From Caulobacter endophyticus (GTDB taxonomy: Bacteria > Pseudomonadota > Alphaproteobacteria > Caulobacterales > Caulobacteraceae): a stretch of 64,000 nucleotides of DNA. Below are positions 55,845-62,934 of this stretch, in pieces. Position 1 is the first letter of the stretch. Each line of letters opens with the position of its first letter. The stretch covers positions 124,001 through 188,000 of the forward strand of contig NZ_JARQWV010000005.1 of the NCBI RefSeq assembly GCF_029543245.1, given 5' to 3'. Position numbers and translations under genes: made by a program. The notes under the pieces were generated by a model. The model searched no databases and was not told the DNA's origin. It saw nothing but the letters and a program-made list of their open reading frames with translations.

Positions 55845-57558
55845 CCTGCGCCTGGTCGGCCAGCGCGATGCCGCGTTCCAGCACCTCGTCGCGGCCGGCG
55901 CGGATCCCCGCCAGGGTCGGCTCGACCGGATCGGTGGGGGCCACCCCCACCCCGTGATAGGTCGAGCCGTCGTGCTTGCGCACCCGCAGGCCGGTGAAGA
56001 TCATCTGGTAGCCGCCGGGCAGGTTCAGGCGGTTGATGTCGCCATTGGTTCCGGCGGTGGTCGAGCCGACGATCGGCCCCAGCTTCTCGCCTTCGAAGAT
56101 GCTGGCGTAGCTTTCGCACTGGCTCATCGAGCCCGCGCCGACCAGCAGCACCAGGCGCCCCGTCGCGACCGGCGTCTTCGGTTCCAGCGCCCAGCGCCCC
56201 CGGCCGTCGAACACCACGTTCTTGCGGTCCGGCAGGATGGCGATCGGCGTCTCGAAGATCGGCGAGCGCAGCGTGCGGTCGCGCAGGTGGAAAAAGAGCT
56301 CGCGCGCCGCCGGCGACGGATAGCGCCGGACGTCCAGCACCACGCCCCGCGCTCGCGCCAGGACGTCCAGCCTGTCGGTCAGGTCCTCGGGCGTCACGCG
56401 GTTGAGGTCGATATAGAGCAGGCCGGGGCGCGGCTGCGAGAAGTGCGCCGTGCGGCGGCCGGCCTTGATCCATTCGGCCACCTCCAGGCCCGGGCGCGGC
56501 GCCAGCGTCGCGCGCAGCCGCGCGCCGTCGGGGCCCTGGCCTTCCAGCCGGGCGGGCGTCCCGTCGGGGCGGCGGCCCAGCAGCTGCACCGCCTTGGCGC
56601 GGCGCCATTGCGGCGTGGCCGAGGCGATCAGCGGCTCTATCCGAGCCAGCCGTTCGGTCACGGGCGTTCCGTCGATGCGGTCGACGATGCTGCCGACGGG
56701 CAGGCCGGGCGCGCCGACCGTGACCACCAGCCGCCGCTCGATCCAGCTCCATTCGGCCGGCAGGTACGGCACGGCGGCGCCGCGCGTGACCATGCCGTGG
56801 CCGTCGTGCAGGGCCACGGTCATGCGCTCCAGCGTGCGCTTGAAGGCCTCGGCGTCGGGGTCGGTGGCGGCCGTGCGCAGGGCCTTGGGCAGCTCGGCGT
56901 CCCAGTCGGTCTGCACGACGTCGAAATAGGGATAGAAGTGCTGCAGCACGCCCCAGGCGATCGCCACGCCGGCCAGGCGCACGGCGCGGTCGTCGGGCGA
57001 ATAGCTGTCCAGTGGTGGCGACGGGGTTTGCGGCTGGAGCGCGGGATCGGCGCTGTAGGCCGTCACCGGCATCACCGCCGTCACCCCGCCGCCGAGATCC
57101 AGCAGCATGATCCGGGGCTTGCCGCCGGGCACGGGAATGCGGGCGCTGTTGTAGAGCGGATTGGTCTTCAGCCCGACGCCGCGGTGGCGCCACATGACCA
57201 GGGTCCGGCCGTCGGTCGGTTCCTCCGCCGGCTTGGCCGCGGGCGGCGGGCCGCCGTGGATGGTCATTCTCGGCGTCAGCGGGCCGAAGGCCTCGCCCAG
57301 CCGTGCGGCTAGGTCGCCCGGGGAGGCGGCCGTCTCGACGGTCTCGATCGTCGACACCGCGAAGGCGTTCCAGTCGGCGCTCGCCGCTGCGTCGCCGGCA
57401 TGGAAGAAGCGCACATGGGCCATCAGCCGCGCGAAGGCGGCGAGATTGACCTCGCCCTGCGCGGTCAGCGGTCGAACCCGCGACGGCGGCGCCGCGGAGG
57501 CGGAGCTCGCCAGCGCGGCGGCCGGCAGGCCGGCCAGGACGTCACGCCGATTGACCAT
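55810..57558 (-). CDS. Exported S41-family peptidase
   Basis: The 582-residue protein has a twin-arginine-like start (MVNRRDVLAGLPAAALASSA). An S41 peptidase core follows (YPYFDVVQTDWDAELPKALR, GVVLDVRRYPSPAARELFFH, LLVGAGSMSQCESYAS holding the putative serine, PIVGSTTAGTNGDIN). No clear PDZ signature was recognised, although residues of about 270-300 could fold as one. It probably acts in the periplasm on peptides. It is convergent with the kinase gene. The ATG has GGGGGGGAGA upstream. Confidence 0.9.
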   Translation of the reverse strand: MVNRRDVLAGLPAAALASSASAAPPSRVRPLTAQGEVNLAAFARLMAHVRFFHAGDAAASADWNAFAVSTIETVETAASPGDLAARLGEAFGPLTPRMTIHGGPPPAAKPAEEPTDGRTLVMWRHRGVGLKTNPLYNSARIPVPGGKPRIMLLDLGGGVTAVMPVTAYSADPALQPQTPSPPLDSYSPDDRAVRLAGVAIAWGVLQHFYPYFDVVQTDWDAELPKALRTAATDPDAEAFKRTLERMTVALHDGHGMVTRGAAVPYLPAEWSWIERRLVVTVGAPGLPVGSIVDRIDGTPVTERLARIEPLIASATPQWRRAKAVQLLGRRPDGTPARLEGQGPDGARLRATLAPRPGLEVAEWIKAGRRTAHFSQPRPGLLYIDLNRVTPEDLTDRLDVLARARGVVLDVRRYPSPAARELFFHLRDRTLRSPIFETPIAILPDRKNVVFDGRGRWALEPKTPVATGRLVLLVGAGSMSQCESYASIFEGEKLGPIVGSTTAGTNGDINRLNLPGGYQMIFTGLRVRKHDGSTYHGVGVAPTDPVEPTLAGIRAGRDEVLERGIALADQAQVSPASSAPAGR

Positions 57559-57644
57559 GGTTCTCCCCCCACTTCTGTCGTGGGAGGAGCCAAGCGGGGC
57601 AGGTGGGCGAAACTGTGACGCTTCGCAGCCTTGGGTCGAGCGGG

Positions 57645-58247
57645 CTAGCGCGGCGTCCAGCCGGCGGCGACCAGCGCGACCTGCTTGTCCATGATGGCCG
57701 ACATCTCGTCGGCGCCGGCGCCGCGCGCGGCCGCCATGCGGTAGTTGGAGGCGTAGCAGGCCTTGAGCACTTCCACGGTCAAGGCCAGGTCAAGGTCGCC
57801 GCGCACGTCGCCGCGCGCCACGCCTTCGCGCAGCACCTGTTCGAGCATGTCCGACAGCCGCTCGTTACGACCGTAGGGCTTCACGCCCGGGTCGTTGCTG
57901 GGGCTGTAGGATGCGGCGATGTGGGCCAGGAACAGCCGCACGCGCCGGGTCTCGAACTCGTAGTGGATGGCGAAGATCGAGCATAGCCGATCGGCCGTGG
58001 AGCCGCGCAGGAACGGCAGCACCCGGTCGAATTCGGCATAGAGATCGCCCAGGCGCCGTTCCATCACGTGGCTGAGCACCTCGGCCTTGGAAGCGAAGGT
58101 CGTGAAGACGCTGCCCACCGACACGCTCGCCCGTTCGGCGATGGCGCGGATCGTAGTCTCTTCGTAACCGGTCTCGTTGAACAGGTCTCGCGCGGCTTCG
58201 AGCACGCGCTCGCGCGTCGCCTGTTTCTGTTCGTCGCGTACGCCCAC
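57645..58247 (-). CDS. TetR-family regulator
   Basis: This 200-residue protein has a TetR helix-turn-helix (about 12-58, RVLEAARDLFNETGYEETTI, then VSVGSVFTTFASKAEVLSHV) and a ligand-binding helical domain with LRLFLAHIAASYSP-type segments. It starts at GTG behind a GGAGGGGG site; a longer frame lacks one. Its target is unknown. The neighbouring TetR at 58386 shares the domain layout. Confidence 0.9.
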   Translation of the reverse strand: MGVRDEQKQATRERVLEAARDLFNETGYEETTIRAIAERASVSVGSVFTTFASKAEVLSHVMERRLGDLYAEFDRVLPFLRGSTADRLCSIFAIHYEFETRRVRLFLAHIAASYSPSNDPGVKPYGRNERLSDMLEQVLREGVARGDVRGDLDLALTVEVLKACYASNYRMAAARGAGADEMSAIMDKQVALVAAGWTPR

Positions 58248-58355
58248 GCAGTTCCCCCTCCGGACACGCAGCGCTGATTTCAACACATCGAAACGCACGC
58301 CCGACCCCAACGGGCGCATGTCTCGTTCTTCTTTTCGTTGACCTGGACGACCGGG

Positions 58356-58385
58356 GGACGCTTCCGCCCCCCGGCGGAACCGTCC
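58356..58385 (-). terminator. Possible terminator after the second TetR gene
   Basis: GGACG-C-TTCCGCC and GGCGGAA-C-CGTCC arms (one mismatch) around a CCCC centre directly follow the stop on the minus strand. No T tract follows, so the call is tentative. Confidence 0.4.
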
Positions 58386-59033
58386 CTAGGCGCGCACGCC
58401 GGCGAGGATCAGCTTCAGCTGTTCGCGCAGGTGAGCCACCAGGTTCTCGACCGTCCAGCCATCGTAGACGGCGCGGCGGTAGTTGGCGACATACACGTCC
58501 CAAGCGATCTCGGCCACGAGTTTCGCGTCCACGTCGGCCTTCAGTTCACCGGCCTGCACGCCGCGCTCCAGAGCGTCGGTGATCAGGGCGAACAGTTGCT
58601 TGATATCCGTGCGGGCGCGCTTTTCGGCGGCGTCCGAGCGGGTCCAGCTGACGGCGATGCTGGCTTGCAGCAGCGGCAGTTGCTCCAGGTGGAAGCTGTA
58701 GGCCACGCCGAACAGGCCCAGCAGGGCGTCGGCGACGGTCTCGCCGTCACGGGCGGCCTGCTTCATCTGGGCGTAGATGACTTCGTAGTCGGCGGTCAGG
58801 ATCTCGTCGAACAGCTCGGACTTGTCCGAGAAGCTGGCGAACACCGCGCCGGTCGACATGCCGGCGGCCTGGGCGATGTCACGGATCGTGGCGCCTTCGT
58901 AGCCGCGCTCGCTGAACAGCTGGCGGGCGGCCGACAGGACGCGTTCGCGGGTGCGCTGCTTGGCGAGCGCCCGGCGGGTCAGCTTCACCGGGGTTTCGGA
59001 ACCGGACTCGATGTTGACGGAAACAAAGCTCAT
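58386..59033 (-). CDS. TetR-family regulator
   Basis: The 215-residue protein has a TetR helix-turn-helix (about 27-75, RVLSAARQLFSERGYEGATI, then MSTGAVFASFSDKSELFDEI) and a C-terminal ligand-binding domain. Its start overlaps the stop of the upstream small gene by four bases. It probably represses its own operon; a candidate palindrome lies at 59411-59429. It is a paralogue of the TetR at 57645. Confidence 0.92.
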   Translation of the reverse strand: MSFVSVNIESGSETPVKLTRRALAKQRTRERVLSAARQLFSERGYEGATIRDIAQAAGMSTGAVFASFSDKSELFDEILTADYEVIYAQMKQAARDGETVADALLGLFGVAYSFHLEQLPLLQASIAVSWTRSDAAEKRARTDIKQLFALITDALERGVQAGELKADVDAKLVAEIAWDVYVANYRRAVYDGWTVENLVAHLREQLKLILAGVRA

Positions 59034-59263
59034 GCGGCGGCCTCCAGGCGGGCGAGCGCGGCTTCGGCGCGCTTCTCAAATTCGATGCAGTACTCGTCGA
59101 CGACGTTTTGCAGGACGTCGGCGTAGCGGCGGGCGAGATCGCGCCCGTCCTGGGCGGCGTCTCGAAGGTCGGTAATCAGTTGGCGGACTTCCGCGAGGGC
59201 TTCTTCCCTCTCCGTCCCGTTCCCTTCGGAACGGACCGCGGCGAGCCGGGCGCTCTGCGACAT
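59030..59263 (-). CDS. Small helical protein coupled to the TetR gene
   Basis: The 77-residue protein is helical and charged (MSQSARLAAVRSEGNGTERE... LITDLRDAAQDGRDLARRYA), probably a coiled coil. ATG at 59263 has GAGAGAAG upstream. A longer frame from 59338 lacks a site but cannot be excluded. Its stop overlaps the TetR start (ATGA), so they are made together. Function unknown; it may modulate the regulator. Confidence 0.75.
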   Translation of the reverse strand: MSQSARLAAVRSEGNGTEREEALAEVRQLITDLRDAAQDGRDLARRYADVLQNVVDEYCIEFEKRAEAALARLEAAA

Positions 59264-59564
59264 GACTTCTCTCTCCAGGCCGGCCGCGGGGAACAAACTG
59301 CGCTGAACGATCCGCGGCTTGGCGTCGATCATGTTCAACGAACGCGCACTGTGAATTCAGGTGGGGCCGTCTACCCTTGTGTGCAAGGGAATTCAACCCA
59401 CAAAACGTGTCAAAGTCTGTCAAACTTTGCTGGAAATCGTTCTATGGTAGCGCTCCTCATTCGTCGATGCGGCAAATGCGCTCAACGAACGCACTCGCCG
59501 AACATGTTTTGCGATTTTGAGGCGAGCGGGGCGGCGCTGGCGTTCGTAGAACGAGAGGCCTAGG
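59264..59564. other. 301-base divergent intergenic region
   Basis: This region separates the minus-strand small protein/TetR operon from the plus-strand PduO operon. It is less GC-rich than the genes. It holds the palindrome at 59411-59429 and two copies of CAACGAACGC near 59336 and 59484. No further gene is visible. Confidence 0.6.
59411..59429. promoter_or_regulatory. Candidate TetR operator
   Basis: CAAAGT-CTGTCAA-ACTTTG forms a symmetrical site, overlapped by a direct repeat of TGTCAAA. It lies about 150 bases upstream of the small gene/TetR operon start. Confidence 0.45.
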
Positions 59565-59771
59565 TTGAGCGCTATGGCCAACCTGTTCCAAATCGCCATC
59601 CCCATCGCCCTGTTCGCCGTGCTGGCGACGCTGTGCGTGGGGATCTACGCCCTGTTCCGCGGCGGCGACTTCGGACGTTCCTATTCCAATCGACTGATGC
59701 GCCTTCGCGTGGTGCTTCAGTTCGTGGCGGTGCTGGTCCTGGTCGCAGCCTTCTGGTGGAGCCACCGGTAG
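59565..59771 (+). CDS. Twin-transmembrane small protein (HIG1-like)
   Basis: The 68-residue protein has two membrane helices (about 5-30 and 46-66) joined by GGDFGRSYSNRLMRLRVVLQ. It resembles HIG1/twin-transmembrane proteins that in alphaproteobacteria often precede a PduO-type adenosyltransferase gene, as here. TTG at 59565 fits the GAGAGG site six bases upstream; ATG at 59574 is the alternative. Confidence 0.82.
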   Translation: MSAMANLFQIAIPIALFAVLATLCVGIYALFRGGDFGRSYSNRLMRLRVVLQFVAVLVLVAAFWWSHR

Positions 59772-59817
59772 AGGTCTAGCCGGCTGATTTTGCAGCTTTG
59801 TTTCAGGAGGTGACGCC

Positions 59818-60396
59818 GTGGTCGTGCTCAACCGCATCTATACGCGCACGGGCGACAAGGGCTCGACCCGGCTGTCGACCGGCGAGCCGGTCAGCAAGGC
59901 CTCCCTGCGGGTCGAGGCCTATGGCGGGGTCGACGAGACCAACGCCTTCATCGGCGTGGCCCGTCAGCACGCGGGCGAGGACGCCGAGCTCGACGCCATG
60001 CTCGAGCGCATCCAGAACGACCTCTTCGACCTCGGCGCGGACCTGGCCACGCCTGAGCAGAACGGAAAGCCCGAGTGGGAGCCGCTGCGCGTGGTCGAGG
60101 CCCAGGTCGAGCGGCTGGAGGCCGAGATCGACCTGATCAACGCGCGCCTCTCGCCCCTGACCTCGTTCGTGCTGCCGGCCGGCTCGGCCCTGTCGGCCGC
60201 CCTGCACGTGGCCCGCACGGTCTGCCGCCGGGCCGAGCGCGCCTGCGTGGCCCTGGCCGCGACGGAAGGCGAGATCGTCGGCCAGCCGGCGTTAAAATAC
60301 CTAAATCGACTGTCGGACCTCTTGTTCGTCGCCGCCCGGCGCGCCAATTCCGACGGCGCGCGGGACGTGTTGTGGAAGCCCGGCGCGACGCGATAG
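59818..60396 (+). CDS. PduO-type cob(I)alamin adenosyltransferase
   Basis: The 192-residue enzyme adds adenosine to cob(I)alamin to make coenzyme B12. Motifs are TRTGDKGSTRLSTGE at the N-terminus, VEAYGGVDETNAFIG, and RRAERACVALA plus LKYLNRLSDLLFVAARRAN in the C-terminal helices. It starts at GTG after AGGAGGTGA (59805-59813), an exceptionally strong ribosome site. Its product is needed by the B12-dependent mutases of the ethylmalonyl-CoA pathway. Confidence 0.94.
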   Translation: MVVLNRIYTRTGDKGSTRLSTGEPVSKASLRVEAYGGVDETNAFIGVARQHAGEDAELDAMLERIQNDLFDLGADLATPEQNGKPEWEPLRVVEAQVERLEAEIDLINARLSPLTSFVLPAGSALSAALHVARTVCRRAERACVALAATEGEIVGQPALKYLNRLSDLLFVAARRANSDGARDVLWKPGATR

Positions 60397-60411
60397 GACG
60401 CACGGACGACG

Positions 60412-61119
60412 ATGCGCATCGGCCTTCTGGAAACGGGCGAGCCGCCCGAAAGCCTGATCTCCGCCTACGGCCGCTATGGCGGCATGTTCCAGCGCCTGCT
60501 GGGGCCGGGCCATGACTACACCACCTTCGACGTCCAGGCCGGGGTGCTGCCCAAGGCGATCGACGCCTGCGACGCCTATGTCGTCACCGGCAGCTCGGCC
60601 GGCGTCTATGACGACCTGCCGTGGATCGACCCGCTGAAGGGTTTTCTCGCCACCGCCCGCGATCAGGTTCCGCTGGTCGGGGTGTGCTTCGGCCACCAGG
60701 TGATGGCAGAGGCCTTCGGCGGCAGCGCGGTGAAGTCCGACAAGGGCTGGGGCATCGGCCTGCAGAGCTATTCGGTGTCGAAGGCCGCGCCGTGGATGGA
60801 CGACGTCGCCCATGTCAGCGCGCCGGGCTCGCACCAGGACCAGGTCGTGGCCCTGGCGCCGGGCGGCCAGGTGCTGGCCGGCAGCGATTTCACCCCGTTC
60901 GGCGTGCTGGCCTATGGCGACAAGGCCATCTCGATGCAGTTCCACCCGGAGTTCGATCCCGCCTACGCCACGGCCCTGATCGAAAGCCGGCGCGGCACGC
61001 GCTTTTCGCAGGAGCAGGCCGACGCGGCCGTAGCCTCGCTGGCCGCGCCCAACGACAGCAACCGCGTCGCCGGCTGGATCGGGACATTTCTGGCCGGAGC
61101 GTGGCAGCCGAAAGTGTGA
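60412..61119 (+). CDS. Class I glutamine amidotransferase-like protein
   Basis: The 235-residue protein has a class I amidotransferase domain with nucleophile Cys92 in VGVCFGHQ and the His-x-Glu pair in QFHPEF. It is a stand-alone form like YfeJ/GuaA-like relatives. These hydrolyse gamma-glutamyl bonds of glutamine or related compounds; the substrate is unknown. It lies 15 bases after the PduO gene and is likely co-transcribed. Confidence 0.92.
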   Translation: MRIGLLETGEPPESLISAYGRYGGMFQRLLGPGHDYTTFDVQAGVLPKAIDACDAYVVTGSSAGVYDDLPWIDPLKGFLATARDQVPLVGVCFGHQVMAEAFGGSAVKSDKGWGIGLQSYSVSKAAPWMDDVAHVSAPGSHQDQVVALAPGGQVLAGSDFTPFGVLAYGDKAISMQFHPEFDPAYATALIESRRGTRFSQEQADAAVASLAAPNDSNRVAGWIGTFLAGAWQPKV

Positions 61120-61141
61120 GCGGTTTCGGCTGCCACGCTCC
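61096..61141 (+). terminator. Perfect 18-bp inverted repeat spanning the amidotransferase stop
   Basis: Left arm GGAGCGTGGCAGCCGAAA lies in the coding end and the stop codon is in the ten-base loop. The right arm follows. No T tract is present. It probably terminates with help or stabilises the mRNA end. Confidence 0.6.
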
Positions 61142-61154
61142 AGATGATCGAGGA

Positions 61155-61178
61155 GGAGCCTGTCTATGGACAGGCTCC
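61155..61178 (+). other. Perfect 10-bp hairpin upstream of the cytochrome gene
   Basis: GGAGCCTGTC-TATG-GACAGGCTCC is a perfect short palindrome with a tetraloop, 57 bases before the cytochrome start. It may be a leader hairpin in the mRNA or part of the preceding terminator region. Confidence 0.5.
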
Positions 61179-61234
61179 AGCGCAACCAAGGCCTGACTTG
61201 GCCGTTGCGGCTGGGCAAGCGGGAGAACAACGCC

Positions 61235-61882
61235 ATGCGTCTCGCCACCGTGATGCTCGCCGCCGGTCTGACCCTGGCGGGCGGCGCCGTGATCGCCATG
61301 ACCCAGGGCGCGGCCGGTCCCGCGCCCGCCGCGCCGCCGGCCGAGGGGCTGAAGACCGTCGCCAGCTTTCAGTCGATCAAGGACCCGGCCGCCCGTTCGG
61401 TCGCCCTGTTCACCGAGGCCGGCAAGGTGATCCAGAGCCCGCGCTGCCTGAACTGCCATCCGGCCACTCGCGCGCCCACTCAAGGCGACGACCTGCATCC
61501 GCACAATCCGCCGATGGTCGCCGGCCAGAGCGGCCATGGCCCCACCGGCATGCCCTGCCTGTCGTGCCACGGCCCGGCCAACGTCAAGACCTTCGGCGAG
61601 CAGGTCAAAAGCATCCCCGGCGACCCTCACTGGGCGCTGGCGCCGGCCGAGATGGCCTGGCAGGGCAAGTCGCTCGCTCAGATCTGCGCCCAGCTGAAGG
61701 ATCCGGCCCGCAACGGCGGCAAGACCCTGGCCCAGATCCACGAGCACATGGCCCGCGACCATCTGGTCGGCTGGGGCTGGAACCCCGGCGAGGGCCGCAA
61801 GCCGGCGCCGGGCACGCAAGGTCAGTTCGGCGAGATCATCAAGGCCTGGATCGACACCGGGGCGAAGTGTCCGAAGGCGTGA
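61235..61882 (+). CDS. Periplasmic di-haem c-type cytochrome
   Basis: This 215-residue exported protein has a signal or anchor (about 1-24) and two haem-c motifs, Cys71-Leu-Asn-Cys-His75 and Cys108-Leu-Ser-Cys-His112. The spacing and the sequence DDLHPHNPPMVAGQSGHGPT fit a small multihaem cytochrome of the isoquinoline-oxidoreductase-associated kind. It should carry electrons in the periplasm. GGGAG precedes ATG 61235. The partner oxidoreductase is not in the window. Confidence 0.85.
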   Translation: MRLATVMLAAGLTLAGGAVIAMTQGAAGPAPAAPPAEGLKTVASFQSIKDPAARSVALFTEAGKVIQSPRCLNCHPATRAPTQGDDLHPHNPPMVAGQSGHGPTGMPCLSCHGPANVKTFGEQVKSIPGDPHWALAPAEMAWQGKSLAQICAQLKDPARNGGKTLAQIHEHMARDHLVGWGWNPGEGRKPAPGTQGQFGEIIKAWIDTGAKCPKA

Positions 61883-61902
61883 TCGGTCGCTTCTCTACTC
61901 CC

Positions 61903-61960
61903 GTCATTCCTGCCCTTGTGACTTGGCGGCTGGCAGGGAGGTTCTCGCCACAAGGGCGGG
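61903..61960. repeat. Intergenic inverted repeat, single copy
   Basis: GCCCTTGTG and CACAAGGGC arms are 28 bases apart with inner TGGCG/CGCCA arms. It follows the cytochrome stop and marks the left edge of a less GC-rich stretch. Confidence 0.55.
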
Positions 61961-62078
61961 TGTTGACCGAGACAGACACTCGCTTGCGACGGTGATTTGA
62001 TTGTCCGGGATGGGCGGCGGAGCCAACTTCGGTTCACGACCCATCGCAGACTGTCAGAATGGCTGTTAGCTTCGTCGA

Positions 62079-62357
62079 ATGAGCAAACCCCGCATCACCA
62101 TGACCATCTCGGATGATGGCTCGTTCTTTGAGCTGTATCTCAACGAAGCAGGGCGTTCGAAGCTGATCAGCGAACTGCAAGCGCTCGATGAGACCGACGA
62201 ACATCTCCATCTCGATCCTGATGGGGTCGGCGACGTCGTTATGTCCACAAAAGCTTACGATGATAGGCAGACGGTGATCAGCTATGGGAAGATCTATTTG
62301 CGGAAAGACGAATGGGATGCAAAGTACTTCCCCCATGTCATGAACTCAGGCGAATAG
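62079..62357 (+). CDS. Imm32-like immunity protein
   Basis: The 92-residue soluble acidic protein (MTISDDGSFFELYLNEAGRS, then ISYGKIYLRKDEWDAKYFPH) resembles, as I recall it, the Imm32 family of toxin-neutralising proteins. Base composition is clearly less GC-rich than the neighbours, suggesting recent transfer. No toxin gene is adjacent. The gene that follows also looks like an immunity protein but is frameshifted. Confidence 0.6.
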   Translation: MSKPRITMTISDDGSFFELYLNEAGRSKLISELQALDETDEHLHLDPDGVGDVVMSTKAYDDRQTVISYGKIYLRKDEWDAKYFPHVMNSGE

Positions 62358-62407
62358 GCCCAACGCCACCTGATCACCTATTGCAGATCATTGCATGGGC
62401 GGCAATT

Positions 62408-62730
62408 ATGACTTCCAGAGAGAGAACTAAATCGCCGATCGAACTAATCGTGGCGGCGGACGAACCGGCGCTACTTTTCTCATCCGTCGATGCCGCAGAG
62501 CGATATCTCGAAGCGACGTCCGTGACGGTGTTTACACAGCGGCCTATGGACCAGCAGGTGAGCTTTTCAGCATCACCGCTGTCGGTGACAACGTCATAAT
62601 CCGACAAAGCACCGACGAGCCACTTCCAAACCAGCTCGTCCAACTGCTTCAGAAGCTTTTGCCACCTGAAGAACGGTCAGGCGACCTTGCTATCCTATTG
62701 GAACGCCTTTCCTTGCATGTGTCGGCCTAG
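62408..62730 (+). pseudogene. Frameshifted immunity-like gene
   Basis: Frame one reads MTSRERTKSPIELIVAADEP to LEATSV at about 62521. The sense continues in another frame from 62524 as DGVYTAAYGPAGELFSITAV through GDNVIIRQS to a TAG at 62730. One base is missing at about 62522. Joined, it gives a protein of about 107 residues of a kind found beside other immunity genes. The intact continuation to a clean stop suggests a recent loss or a sequence error. Composition is low-GC like its neighbour. Confidence 0.65.
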
Positions 62731-62934
62731 CCAAAGTCCGCTCCCCGCCCATAGCAACATCAAATCCGTCCGCTCATTGGGGCTGTGTCGATAGTAGTGG
62801 AGACCCCCGGTTCCGGGGCGGGAATGACGGAAAGATTCGAGATGGCGGCCTAGACAATCCGTAATCGGCCTGACCAATATTCCGCCCAATGACAACGTTG
62901 GCATTACCAGCGTTGCGAAGGCAGGGAGAGGTGG
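62731..62934. other. Intergenic region before the GH2 gene
   Basis: No gene is seen. It contains a CCCCGG-TT-CCGGGG palindrome near 62806-62819 and the palindrome CAACGTTG at 62893-62900, about 35 bases before the GH2 start, which could be a LacI-type operator core. Confidence 0.4.
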
